From an uncultured Lachnospiraceae bacterium (GTDB taxonomy: Bacteria; Bacillota; Clostridia; Lachnospirales; Lachnospiraceae): a stretch of DNA of 64,000 nt. The stretch covers positions 124,001 through 188,000 of the forward strand of contig CADAOY010000003.1 of NCBI GenBank assembly GCA_902789665.1, given 5' to 3'. Shown piece by piece: positions 1 to 8,113 of the stretch. The position numbers and the translations under genes are program-made. Under the pieces are notes generated by a model. It ran no database searches and was not told where the DNA came from. It was given only the letters and a program-made list of their open reading frames with translations. Position 1 is the first letter of the stretch. Each line of letters starts with the position of its first letter.

Positions 1-656
1 TCATTATAATAACCGCCTGCACTCATAGGATGCTCAGTACCTGAGAATCTTACTCTGTAAAGGTTTTCTATACTTGGCTCTATGCCGTTTCTAAGTACAT
101 AATCACACATGCCATCTGTAATCTCTTCAATTTCAGAGGCATAATTAACTGCATCCAAAGTTGCAATGGCATTCTCTCTGGTTAATGGAATGTCATTCTC
201 CCTGAATGTTCTTTCTATTTCACTTGCAATAGCAGCATTGCCTGTTATCTCTCTAAGAGTATTTGAATCAATGTCATCATTGTAACCTTCAATAATGATG
301 CCGGCCTCGGCCATTTTGACCTTGATCTCATCAAGAATGGTTACACTTTCCTTAATGTCTGCGCTGTAAACATCCTCGCCGTCCCTAAGCATCTTGCCAT
401 AATCTTCATCTGACACGCTGTGAGCCATAACAGTCATATAATTGCTGTTTAATTTAACGTCCATTGCTCCGGCAAGGCTCATTACGTCCTCAAAGCCCAT
501 TTTCTGATTATCATATCTGCTCATCGGGCTGTTAACGCTGTCTATTGTAGCCAGACATTCTGACGTTTTGACAATATTGTAATTAGTTCTGGTTTCCGGG
601 ACTGATACTCCCATATTTGAATGTATATCATTAGAATTATTAATCAAATTAATCAT
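1..656 (-). CDS. Unidentified protein, N-terminal part, runs off left edge
   Basis: An open frame starts at ATG 656 (minus strand), six bases after a GCGAGGG ribosome site, and stays open to the window edge, giving about 218 residues. The protein begins MINLINNSND, has no signal peptide or membrane segment, and is rich in Asp, Glu and Asn with helical stretches. It loosely recalls proteins of unknown function found near Lachnospiraceae motility genes (DUF6240-like), but that is memory of a family style and not a firm match. A terminator separates it from the PilZ gene upstream, so it has its own promoter. The neighbouring PilZ gene would suit a motility or c-di-GMP context. No function can be assigned. 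Confidence 0.7.
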   Translation of the reverse strand, partial: MINLINNSNDIHSNMGVSVPETRTNYNIVKTSECLATIDSVNSPMSRYDNQKMGFEDVMSLAGAMDVKLNSNYMTVMAHSVSDEDYGKMLRDGEDVYSADIKESVTILDEIKVKMAEAGIIIEGYNDDIDSNTLREITGNAAIASEIERTFRENDIPLTRENAIATLDAVNYASEIEEITDGMCDYVLRNGIEPSIENLYRVRFSGTEHPMSAGGYYN

Positions 657-704
657 TGTAAACCCTCGCTATAAAACTTTCATCTTATATTTCGGCTATT
701 TTGC

Positions 705-736
705 CCAAAAAAATAAGAGGTGATTATCACCTCTTA
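705..736 (-). terminator. Rho-independent terminator after the PilZ gene
   Basis: A perfect palindrome (714-736, arms TAAGAGGTGAT/ATCACCTCTTA) is followed on the minus strand by a run of seven T. The stop codon of the PilZ gene lies inside the hairpin. It ends the operon that descends from about 4.3 kb. Confidence 0.85.
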
Positions 737-1345
737 CTTTGCTTTTCCTTCTAATTTCTTCTTTTCAAGTAACTGCATTATATCAAATGGCATAGCCGCC
801 ACCTTACATCCTATTGCCGCCTTGCCTTTTACTTCGAAGTACCTTACTATCTCGGCTTCGATAACATATGAATGGAAGCCCTGTCCGTCCCTGAATCTGA
901 TGGTTACAATGTCTCCCACCTTGCCGATATTCGGGACTCCCGTAATAACAGCAACTCCTCTCATGGACATGTCATATATTATCACATTCCCCGTAAAATC
1001 CCGGTGCGCCATGGTTCCCATACACAGGATGTCATATCTCTCAGCCTTACGTCTGCATAAACCTTCCCCTTCTTCATCGCTCTTTATCATATAGACAAGA
1101 CCGTACTGAGTGTCCATCGGGGATATGCTTAGGCGATTGAAAACATAGCTTCTGTCATCCTTTTTATTATGAATGGTAAGCCTCAGCTGTCCCTGTACAT
1201 CCATGGAACCTTCCGAAGGTTTCTTAACAAGAAGGCCTCCTCCCATTGGAAAAAGCGCCTCCGTCTTAATATAGGTCGGCTCAGGTCCACTTCCCTGTAC
1301 TTCAATTACTATTGCAGATCCACTACTCATCTGCGATATCTTCAT
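734..1345 (-). CDS. PilZ domain protein (YcgR-like c-di-GMP receptor)
   Basis: This 203-residue protein has an N-terminal YcgR-like beta domain of about 95 residues followed by a PilZ domain. The c-di-GMP binding signature is visible: the arginine cluster LCRRKAERYD at the domain junction and DMSMRGV about 25 residues later (the DxSxxG motif). Proteins of this type sense c-di-GMP and in motile bacteria act as a flagellar brake, which is family knowledge. I chose ATG 1345 over an upstream in-frame ATG at 1381 because AAGGGAG sits eight bases before it. It follows the small acidic gene by about 70 bp, and a terminator overlaps its stop. With the HD-GYP gene at 45-46.7 kb it suggests c-di-GMP signalling around this locus, but a direct link is inference. 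Confidence 0.85.
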   Translation of the reverse strand: MKISQMSSGSAIVIEVQGSGPEPTYIKTEALFPMGGGLLVKKPSEGSMDVQGQLRLTIHNKKDDRSYVFNRLSISPMDTQYGLVYMIKSDEEGEGLCRRKAERYDILCMGTMAHRDFTGNVIIYDMSMRGVAVITGVPNIGKVGDIVTIRFRDGQGFHSYVIEAEIVRYFEVKGKAAIGCKVAAMPFDIMQLLEKKKLEGKAK

Positions 1346-1418
1346 TACTAATCTCCCTTTTAAGGCAGCCACGCTACCCAAAAATCACGATTTTTACACA
1401 ATATTCATTTTACTCTCA

Positions 1419-1742
1419 TTATCCCTTAAGGTCTCTGGACTGTCTGTCCATATCCTCTACAACAATATCATATATTTCTCCAAGACTTCTGCAGTACTCA
1501 AGTACCAGCCACGGTTCGTTGGTGTGATAGTGAAGTTTAAGGATGGCTTTCTCACCAAACTCATCTTCACCGCTGTCTCCCGCAACCACCATGCTGTCGC
1601 CCTTAAAGGTTGCAAGAATATGATCTCTGACCTCATCAACCAGGTCATCTGCTACATCGTCTGCATCTTCTCCATCTTCAATATACTTATCCAATAATAA
1701 CTGAGTATCATAACGAAATTCAATTGACTGTTCTGGCATCAT
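1419..1742 (-). CDS. Small acidic protein, unknown
   Basis: This is a 107-residue acidic protein starting MMPEQSIEF, with an Asp-rich stretch (EDGEDADDVADDLVDEV, residues 22-38) and no signal peptide or membrane segment. AGGAGG lies nine bases before the first ATG. A promoter with an extended -10 (TGaTATAAT) and a palindrome at its likely start point lies just upstream, inside the end of the M50 gene, so this gene and the PilZ gene can be transcribed apart from the rest of the operon. I do not recognise the family. It could be a small adaptor or chaperone-like protein, but nothing in the sequence proves that. Confidence 0.7.
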   Translation of the reverse strand: MMPEQSIEFRYDTQLLLDKYIEDGEDADDVADDLVDEVRDHILATFKGDSMVVAGDSGEDEFGEKAILKLHYHTNEPWLVLEYCRSLGEIYDIVVEDMDRQSRDLKG

Positions 1743-1765
1743 AAATAATATCCTCCTAAATTTCT

Positions 1766-1792
1766 GATTAGCCTTCGCTAATCACAATTATA
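1766..1792 (-). promoter_or_regulatory. Internal promoter with palindrome at the start site
   Basis: On the minus strand an extended -10 (TGA-TATAAT, 1787-1792) is followed by the perfect palindrome GATTAGCCTTCGCTAATC (1766-1783), which covers the expected +1. No good -35 is present. The gpmA promoter and the candidate small RNA promoter have the same arrangement. Confidence 0.5.
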
Positions 1793-2408
1793 TCACACCT
1801 GTAAGTCTGAGTGGAATAGCAATTATAAATAAAACCGGAATAAGTAAAGGCACACCCTTCATATAAATCTTAATATCCGCGCCACTCATTGTCATATGGA
1901 AAAACATGGATACACCCAGATATCCAAGAAGCACCTTGGCTACAATCAAGTACCATGCACCTCCCGGAATGGTTACCATCCAGTAGAATGCACCATAAAC
2001 CACCAAAGCGCCTATATACATAGGCGCTGAAGAAACTAAAATATTCTGAATCATAACCACAAGGGCATTGCCCCTGTTACGGAAATTAACATGTCCCAGA
2101 GAATCATCCTGCTTCTTAAATAAAGCAATCTCCGTAACCTTGGCTCCTGTAATTAAAGCCATAAAAGCGTGAGCCATCTCGTGGATTACCACGCCCGGCA
2201 TAAATAAATAATTAACCATTGCCATGGCAACCTGTGGGGCCAAAGCCATTCCTACAATAGTAGCCAGAGCCTCACCGAAAAGTCCGATAAGATAACCCAC
2301 TGCAATTATTATAAAAGGTATGGCTACAGCCAGAATAGCGCAATAAAGCACAGGGATATTATGTATCTTTGTATAATACTCTGTTATTGTCGCCAGTATT
2401 TCGGCCAT
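1788..2408 (-). CDS. Membrane zinc metalloprotease, M50/DUF3267-like
   Basis: This 206-residue integral membrane protein has about five or six hydrophobic segments. The zinc motif HEMAH (His76, Glu77, His80) sits at the edge of the second membrane region after GVVIHE. A second conserved polar patch, MSGADIK (about residues 174-180), is where site-2-type proteases supply the third zinc ligand, here Asp. The short size and SGAD form fit small M50-like/DUF3267 zincins better than full SpoIVFB or RseP, which carry NxxPxxxLDG. It lies 19 bp downstream of the 598-residue gene in the operon led by SARP-type box A. A role in processing a membrane protein of the secretion system, or in release of a regulator, is inference. 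Confidence 0.75.
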   Translation of the reverse strand: MAEILATITEYYTKIHNIPVLYCAILAVAIPFIIIAVGYLIGLFGEALATIVGMALAPQVAMAMVNYLFMPGVVIHEMAHAFMALITGAKVTEIALFKKQDDSLGHVNFRNRGNALVVMIQNILVSSAPMYIGALVVYGAFYWMVTIPGGAWYLIVAKVLLGYLGVSMFFHMTMSGADIKIYMKGVPLLIPVLFIIAIPLRLTGVI

Positions 2409-2427
2409 AAATCATCTTACCTTTCAA

Positions 2428-4224
2428 TTATTTATTATTTGGTAAATGCATGGCTGCATCAGCCTTTGCCTGCTTATCAATTATCTTTATTTCCTTACCT
2501 GCAAACTTCTTGGCAATTTCTACTTCACCATCAGTTGCAAGGAACTTAAGAGCGTTATATTTGCTATTACCCTTCTTATCAAAGAAACCTGAAACAGCTT
2601 TCTGGAATTTCTTATCTTCTGCAAGACCTTCTGCCATATTCATGAATCTCTCATAAGGATTTACTTTATATCCGGTAATTCTCTCTAAGTTAAGTTTCTT
2701 ACCGGTAATATTCTCGTTATAAAGAATATGATTAAGTGTTATAATTGCCATCGCTCTGATAACATCCTGTTTTGCAAAATCATTGAGCGTAGCCTTCGCC
2801 ATAGGACCTTTTGCCATTGCATAAACCAGCATATTCTGGGCAGCTGCTGCTGCAGCACTTGCTGTATAATCAAGGAAACCACCTGTTTTCTTACCATTCG
2901 CCTTAATACGATTGGCTTTTTCTATGGCATCCTTCTCCATCTTGGCTCTTGGAGATAATTTGGCTTTCTCTACATCCTGGCCCTGGAGTTCCTGGAAAAC
3001 CCTCCACATTTCACCTCTTTTACGCTGTTCATTGATTCTGAACATTACCTGATCATCCTGAATCTGTGGTTCAACCTTACTCTTAACAATAGATAAGGTT
3101 GATAGTATTGGTACAAGATTCTCAGCCTTTTCTTTCTTATATCCTGTATCATTTATTTCCTTAATAATAGCTTTCATACCTGGATTTTCTACGTCAAGGG
3201 TCTTTTTAGCTGTGCCTACTTCCCTTTGAAGAGTATCCATAATAGAAGTTTTATTCAGACGATCACCCAATTCCTTATGGTAATCATTTAATTTTCTTTC
3301 AAGCGTCTGAGACATTGCAATTAATTCTTTGGTATAACCATTACCACGCTTAAAGTTGAATTCGTCATCCTTAAAACGCTGATTAATCTTAATTGTCTGA
3401 GCTGCCAGTTCGGCAAGTAAATCATCAATCTCTTCCATTTTTTCAATGTCTGAAAGAAGTCTTTCTTTATCATTAGGATCCTGCTCCGCCTTAGCTAAAG
3501 CCTGAAGAGTTTTAATGTTTCCCCTGACAAACTTAAGCGCTGTTTCATATCCATTATTCTCAGTATTAGGAAGATAATTCTTATTATATGCCTGCTCGAG
3601 TTCCTTAAAGTCATCAGTTACTACCATTCCGACTCTGGTCATCCTACGACGCATCATGTCCTTGTAATCTTCCAAAAGTTTCTTATTATCATAATCAATC
3701 TGATATGGATTGCTCTTATACATCTGCTTGAATTCTTCATTATCTGCTATATCTTTTACATCATCATAGGTAATGAAGTTAAACTGATTCTTGCTTAACA
3801 CACTGCTTACTGTCTTGGTTGTTTCAATAATATACTTAGCTTCAATCTTCTCAGCTTCGATTTCTTCTTCTCTTCTGATTCTTAAATTCTCATTTATTAC
3901 GCCCATATAATAAGCGGTCTTAAGAGTATTCTCAATATTCTTCTTTTCTTCTTCATTCTTAGCCTTATTAAGCTGTATTTCAAAATCAGTTCTTGCAGAT
4001 TTTGTAATACTTAACTGCTTATTAAGTATCGAAACTTCTTTCTTCATGTTCTCAATACGCAGATTCACTTCCCCTGGATCCACGCCTGCATCTGAAGCCT
4101 GCTTTGCCTCAAGATTGATTCTGTCATTATACTGACCAATCTTAAACTCAAGGTCTGCAATAATTTCATCAATTAAATCAAGTACGCTCTTTTTTTCTGC
4201 TTTTTTGTTTTTGCTATCTGGCAT
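2428..4224 (-). CDS. 598-aa coiled-coil protein without signal peptide (candidate secreted substrate)
   Basis: The protein is hydrophilic and mostly helical. Long Lys/Glu-rich coiled-coil stretches cover residues 1-130 and 225-400, and a small Ala-rich helix (SAAAAAAQNM) lies near residue 455. There is no signal peptide and no true membrane span. The basic C-terminal end is KADAAMHLPNNK. ATG 4224 follows AGGAGGG by five bases. It is the first gene of an operon led by a conserved 11-bp direct-repeat promoter (box A, 4312-4344), like three other very large signal-less proteins in this window. I do not recognise a catalytic domain. Given the T4SS-like genes under the same promoter type, a translocated substrate or a cytoplasmic scaffold is plausible but unproven. 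Confidence 0.8.
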   Translation of the reverse strand: MPDSKNKKAEKKSVLDLIDEIIADLEFKIGQYNDRINLEAKQASDAGVDPGEVNLRIENMKKEVSILNKQLSITKSARTDFEIQLNKAKNEEEKKNIENTLKTAYYMGVINENLRIRREEEIEAEKIEAKYIIETTKTVSSVLSKNQFNFITYDDVKDIADNEEFKQMYKSNPYQIDYDNKKLLEDYKDMMRRRMTRVGMVVTDDFKELEQAYNKNYLPNTENNGYETALKFVRGNIKTLQALAKAEQDPNDKERLLSDIEKMEEIDDLLAELAAQTIKINQRFKDDEFNFKRGNGYTKELIAMSQTLERKLNDYHKELGDRLNKTSIMDTLQREVGTAKKTLDVENPGMKAIIKEINDTGYKKEKAENLVPILSTLSIVKSKVEPQIQDDQVMFRINEQRKRGEMWRVFQELQGQDVEKAKLSPRAKMEKDAIEKANRIKANGKKTGGFLDYTASAAAAAAQNMLVYAMAKGPMAKATLNDFAKQDVIRAMAIITLNHILYNENITGKKLNLERITGYKVNPYERFMNMAEGLAEDKKFQKAVSGFFDKKGNSKYNALKFLATDGEVEIAKKFAGKEIKIIDKQAKADAAMHLPNNK

Positions 4225-4311
4225 ATTGCCCTCCTAACTATCGGCTCTCTTTGTCCGACAACTCATATTTCCGAGTTTGTTTCCTTTCACACACTCGCAC
4301 ACTATGACTAT

Positions 4312-4344
4312 ATGATGCTACAAACATTATAACAAAAGTGCAAC
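4312..4344 (-). promoter_or_regulatory. SARP-type box A, promoter of the 598-aa/M50 operon
   Basis: On the minus strand the heptamers GTTGCAC and GTTATAA are separated by TTTT, so the GTT cores are 11 bp apart. The hexamer at the conserved spacing is CATCAT (4312-4317), the weakest -10 of the seven boxes. The start codon at 4224 is about 90 bp downstream. Confidence 0.7.
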
Positions 4345-4361
4345 ACTTCGTATATATTATA

Positions 4362-5855
4362 TTATTTCCACTTTTTCATGATTCTCACAACCAGTTCAAT
4401 GATGAGAATATAGCAGATGGTAACAGCTATAAATGGCAATATAATTTCAAGGCTCTTAGACCTTATTAAATCCATGGATTTGGTTAAGTCTACCGTTCCG
4501 ACATAACCTACAACGGCGGACATTTTGATAAAGCTTACGATTCTCTCCTTGTAGCTTTCAAGCATCGGCTTGCCGCATTCCTTAACAAGTTCATCCAGAA
4601 AATCCTCGTTATTCTTGTATCCTAGGATAAACTGTTTCTCCAGCCTGCCGCCTTTGACCCTGCTTGCATAACGCTCGAGCATTCTGTATACTTCTTCTGC
4701 AAAACATATTGCAAAACCAATGCCGGATGCGATTATTCCTCCAATTGCCAGGTCTTTCCAATAAGCATAATATATGGCAATTACCAGAAGAACAGCAGGT
4801 ATTCTGTAGATTAACCATACAAAGCCCCTTGTTAAAAGCGCAATCACAAGAGGAGCCTTACGGCTTAAAATATATAAGAACAATCCTAAAGGCGAACCAA
4901 TGATTACTGTCATTGCAATGATTGCCAATGTAACGCTTAAGCCTTCTGAGAATATTACGTAGCGCTGATCTTCCACAAAAGTTCTGTAGAATTTTTTCTT
5001 AAACTCGGTAAAGAAACTGCCCTTATTATTCATCAGCTCGGCGTTAGAATTAATACATAAAGCTACGCCGCCACTGTATGTGCTGTCAGAGAAAAGCATT
5101 CTCTTCGCTCTTTCTTCTGTGATGGTAAATCCTGAGCAGCCCATGTCATATTTGCCTTCGGAAACTCCATTTAGTACATCTTCAAAACTTACCATCTCGG
5201 CCTCTAACGAATAACCGTACTCACGGCAGAATCCTGCAATTAAATCAAGTTCATATCCGACTGGTTTACCCGCTGACCTGTATGTAAATGGAATATTGTC
5301 ATTTGAATATGCCAGGGAGATTGTTCCATTGGTTCCGGAGAGAAAATCATAGCTGGTGACCTTGTTATCCGTGGATTCTCCAAACCATTTGTCATCCAGG
5401 GTTTGAAGATTGCCATTTTCTTTCTGACCAGCCAGATAAGTATTGAATTGTGTTCTTAAATTTTCTCCTTCTTCATTTGGAGGAAATATCATTCCGTAGT
5501 CGCAATTTTCAACATATTCATCCATCATGGTATATGCCGCTGATGAACGCATTCTTGCCCTGATTACGGCATCATCATCCATTACCGCAGATACGGCTCC
5601 CGTGGTTAATGCCTTGTAGGAATCTTCCCTTGTATCAAATAATATAATCTGAGCCTTAGGATAATGCTCCCTTGCAATATTCTCGAAAACAAAGCCTTTT
5701 ACCACACCGATTCTTACATCTTCATCATTAAAGCCATCAAGTGTATCGGGTACATAGAGTTTGTTATCTTTCTTACATCCGCTAAGACTCATAAGAGGCA
5801 TTATCAGAATAAAAAGCAGAATTATTGCTAATAAATTCTTATTCTTCATCTTCAT
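4362..5855 (-). CDS. Lipoprotein fusing solute-binding domains to an ABC permease domain
   Basis: The 497-residue protein starts with a lipoprotein signal (lipobox LSGC at about residues 24-27). A degenerate SBP_bac_3-like lobe pair (about 33-160) and a second, better SBP_bac_3 region (about 165-285, with VGYELDLIAGF and DMGCSGFTIT) follow. The C-terminal part is an amino-acid-type ABC permease (about 300-497) with four or five membrane segments. The EAA loop that normally contacts the ATPase is poorly conserved, and no ATPase gene is near. ATG 5855 follows GAGGAGG by six bases and overlaps the lysozyme gene by 17 bases, so translation is probably coupled. It could be a real glutamine-type transporter borrowing an ATPase, or a sensor or structural part of the envelope machine. 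I favour the latter only weakly. Confidence 0.8.
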   Translation of the reverse strand: MKMKNKNLLAIILLFILIMPLMSLSGCKKDNKLYVPDTLDGFNDEDVRIGVVKGFVFENIAREHYPKAQIILFDTREDSYKALTTGAVSAVMDDDAVIRARMRSSAAYTMMDEYVENCDYGMIFPPNEEGENLRTQFNTYLAGQKENGNLQTLDDKWFGESTDNKVTSYDFLSGTNGTISLAYSNDNIPFTYRSAGKPVGYELDLIAGFCREYGYSLEAEMVSFEDVLNGVSEGKYDMGCSGFTITEERAKRMLFSDSTYSGGVALCINSNAELMNNKGSFFTEFKKKFYRTFVEDQRYVIFSEGLSVTLAIIAMTVIIGSPLGLFLYILSRKAPLVIALLTRGFVWLIYRIPAVLLVIAIYYAYWKDLAIGGIIASGIGFAICFAEEVYRMLERYASRVKGGRLEKQFILGYKNNEDFLDELVKECGKPMLESYKERIVSFIKMSAVVGYVGTVDLTKSMDLIRSKSLEIILPFIAVTICYILIIELVVRIMKKWK

Positions 5856-7176
5856 CTGTAACCTCCTCTACTGAATCATCGCTTTCTTTGGTATCATCGT
5901 CATCTGCCGTGCAGATTTCTTTGATATAATCAGCATTCTCGGCTCTGTCAAAAGACAAAGTATAATAATTATCATTATATGGATCATATGGAATTTCATA
6001 TGTTTTAAGCCATGCATAACATGCATCCACAACATTGGATGCGCTTCGAAGTTTTTGATCAAGTTTGGCATACTCATCTGACTCTAAGATATATACAAGA
6101 TAATGAGCCTGCATATCCGGATCTGCTATGTCAAATTTATATTCTTCTCCCGGACCACCCGGCGCAAACCAGACTTCAGCATACTGATATAACTTTTCCT
6201 TCTTGTCATATGAAGTATATTGGGCATAGCCATAACCACCATCGGTATTAACCCACTCATCATACTTATTATAATAGCCATTGGTCATGTCATAATTTCT
6301 TGCTTCCAGGAAATCTTTTTTATTAATGGTTCTTCTGTTTATCTTTTCTGTATATTCATCATCTCCGATTTCCCAGATCTGATTATTGTAATTTTCAAGA
6401 TTGCAGGCACGAAACTCCGACTCAGCCATAATATTGCACATAACACCCAAAACTGCAGTTTCATTACCATCAAAATGATCATAAAGAAGATTCCAGATTA
6501 TATCGCATTCATTGATACCAATATATGTACGATATTCCTTGGTTGGAACAAGAGAAACATTATCAATGGAAAAAAGCTCATCAATTGGAGTATCATCTAT
6601 TATTTCATCTCTCTTAAGTTTTGTGCCCGGAAGAATAACTTCGAGAATAAATACAAGCGCCACTATTAAAAGCAGGCTGACAGCTCCGAATATAATTCTC
6701 TTTTTGGTCAAAATATTCTTCCTGTCTTTTATAATCTCTTTTATTTTATTTTTTGCTCTTATATTCTTTACACGTAAATATAACCTGTTAAACTCTCTGA
6801 TTAACGAACGATTCTTCTTAATTCTCGCTCTTCTTGTGCTGATTCTCTCGTCTCTTTTAGCCCTTTGTTTCTCTATGTATTTATCAGTCTTCTCGGTTCT
6901 TTGACGAAACTTTTCCGCTTTTTCCTTATCGCCCTTGATATATTTTTCTTCAATTCTCTGGCGATTGGCCTTTATTCTTTCATCTGTTTTGTTGACAGCC
7001 TTCTCAAGTCTTTCATCTGTTTTGGCAATAGCCTTCTCAAGTCTTTCGTCACTTTTGGCAGATCTTTTTTCACTGCTTGCGATTATCTTCTGCATGCTGG
7101 CTCTCTGTTTCTCATAATTCTTTCTGGCCAGTTCAATTTTTTTATCATAAAATTTGTTTTCTGATGATTCGCTCAT
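5839..7176 (-). CDS. Membrane-anchored phage-type lysozyme (VirB1-like role)
   Basis: The 445-residue protein has three parts. Residues 1-160 are cytoplasmic and very basic, with repeated coiled-coil units of the type KxDERLEKA and KxxERI. One membrane span follows (about 165-187). The extracellular part contains a phage tail lysozyme-like domain (about 220-400, with IWNLLYDHFDGNETAVLGVMC, an AESEF glutamate and GGYGYAQYTSY). The acidic tail is DDDDTKESDDSVEEVTDEDEE-like. ATG 7176 was chosen because AAGGGACAGG precedes it; an upstream GTG has no site. Gram-positive T4SS use such hydrolases to open peptidoglycan locally, which is family knowledge. The large repeated cytoplasmic coiled coil is unusual and suggests docking to an inner partner. 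It sits between the lipoprotein gene and the SBP-permease gene in one operon. Confidence 0.82.
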   Translation of the reverse strand: MSESSENKFYDKKIELARKNYEKQRASMQKIIASSEKRSAKSDERLEKAIAKTDERLEKAVNKTDERIKANRQRIEEKYIKGDKEKAEKFRQRTEKTDKYIEKQRAKRDERISTRRARIKKNRSLIREFNRLYLRVKNIRAKNKIKEIIKDRKNILTKKRIIFGAVSLLLIVALVFILEVILPGTKLKRDEIIDDTPIDELFSIDNVSLVPTKEYRTYIGINECDIIWNLLYDHFDGNETAVLGVMCNIMAESEFRACNLENYNNQIWEIGDDEYTEKINRRTINKKDFLEARNYDMTNGYYNKYDEWVNTDGGYGYAQYTSYDKKEKLYQYAEVWFAPGGPGEEYKFDIADPDMQAHYLVYILESDEYAKLDQKLRSASNVVDACYAWLKTYEIPYDPYNDNYYTLSFDRAENADYIKEICTADDDDTKESDDSVEEVTDEDEE

Positions 7177-7194
7177 AACCTGTCCCTTCACTCT

Positions 7195-8031
7195 TTATTT
7201 GAAAGTAAGATTTTCCCCTGCTCTTTCCTTATCATCAACCCAGGTAAAATTATTGTCTTTTTGGTTATAAACAATTTTGCCTGTTCCATTATCATAAATC
7301 GTATTGTCAGTAGAAGTGCTGGCTGCCGCATCAGCCACTGTTTCTTTCTTGTTACCTGCCGAATATTCAATGGTCATTGTATTGGTATCAAACTTACCTG
7401 TCATTGTCCATGTTGTAGTTTTATTACCCTCTGTAGTCTTTATAACCACGCTCGCACTGTCTGTTCCCGAAGCACTGATATTCATTTCATACTTGTCAGC
7501 TGTATACTTGCCAACAATATTCATAACAGGATTCTGACCATCTTCTTTTTTTTCACTGTTTGAACTGCTGTTATTATTTGTATTATTGTTGGTATTGTTA
7601 TTAGTATTGTTGTTCGTGTTATTATTGGTATTATTATTTGTATTGTTTGAACTGTTATTTGACGAATTACTGCTGGAATTATTCGAATTGTTATTATTGG
7701 AATTGTTGTTTGAACTATTATTTGAATTATTGTTCGAATTATTACCTGATGAATTACTTCCAGAACTGCTCTGTGTATTATCTACATACTCATTACCTGA
7801 AGGTTTTTGATTGGAAGCAATCTCCACACCTGTCATATTATTATAAAAAGCCTCAGTGGTAGCTGCTCCCGTAGGCGCACTTTGCTGAGGCTGGTCATCA
7901 AAAAGACCTTCTGTAAAATCAATGGCTTCATAAGTATTGGCAACAAGTTCCGGCTCTTCTTCCTCATTACATGCCGAAACAAATGTTGCCAATACCACAA
8001 ATAATATTATACTTATATAACGTTTTTTCAT
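7195..8031 (-). CDS. Lipoprotein with long Asn/Ser/Thr linker
   Basis: This 278-residue protein has a clear lipoprotein signal peptide (FVSAC lipobox, Cys21). Residues about 92-160 are a low-complexity linker of Asn, Ser and later NTNN units. A C-terminal domain of about 110 residues follows, starting PVMNIVGKYTADKYEM, with the beta-rich character of a small lipocalin- or META-like barrel (GKYTADKY, WTMTGKFDTNTMTIEYSAG). The linker would let the domain reach through the wall. It is the first gene of the operon with the lysozyme and SBP-permease genes, which has an ordinary promoter and not the SARP-type box. No function is recognised. Confidence 0.8.
   Translation of the reverse strand: MKKRYISIILFVVLATFVSACNEEEEPELVANTYEAIDFTEGLFDDQPQQSAPTGAATTEAFYNNMTGVEIASNQKPSGNEYVDNTQSSSGSNSSGNNSNNNSNNSSNNNSNNNNSNNSSSNSSNNSSNNTNNNTNNNTNNNTNNNTNNNTNNNSSSNSEKKEDGQNPVMNIVGKYTADKYEMNISASGTDSASVVIKTTEGNKTTTWTMTGKFDTNTMTIEYSAGNKKETVADAAASTSTDNTIYDNGTGKIVYNQKDNNFTWVDDKERAGENLTFK
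7570..7760 (-). repeat. Asn-codon-rich tandem repeats in the lipoprotein linker
   Basis: Imperfect six- to twelve-base repeats of AAT/AAC, with AGT or ACA, encode (N)nS and NTNN runs. Such DNA can change length by slippage, so the linker may vary between strains. Confidence 0.7.
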
Positions 8032-8069
8032 TGTTATAACTCCCGGGCTTATGAATCAAACTACCTTTA

Positions 8070-8098
8070 ATTATAACATTTTTATCTTAAAATATAAA
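8070..8098 (-). promoter_or_regulatory. Promoter of the lipoprotein/lysozyme/SBP-permease operon
   Basis: On the minus strand TTTATA (8093-8098) lies 17 bp from TATAAT (8070-8075). No 11-bp direct-repeat box is present, so this operon appears to be controlled separately from the seven box-led units. Confidence 0.55.
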
Positions 8099-8113
8099 GA
8101 ATATATATGATTT

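Noticed and set aside
689..696. GCCGAAAT resembling a sigma-28 (flagellar) -10 before the left-edge gene
   Set aside because: No TAAA lies about 15 bp upstream; the expected place is the T-run of the PilZ terminator. Kept only as a weak hint.
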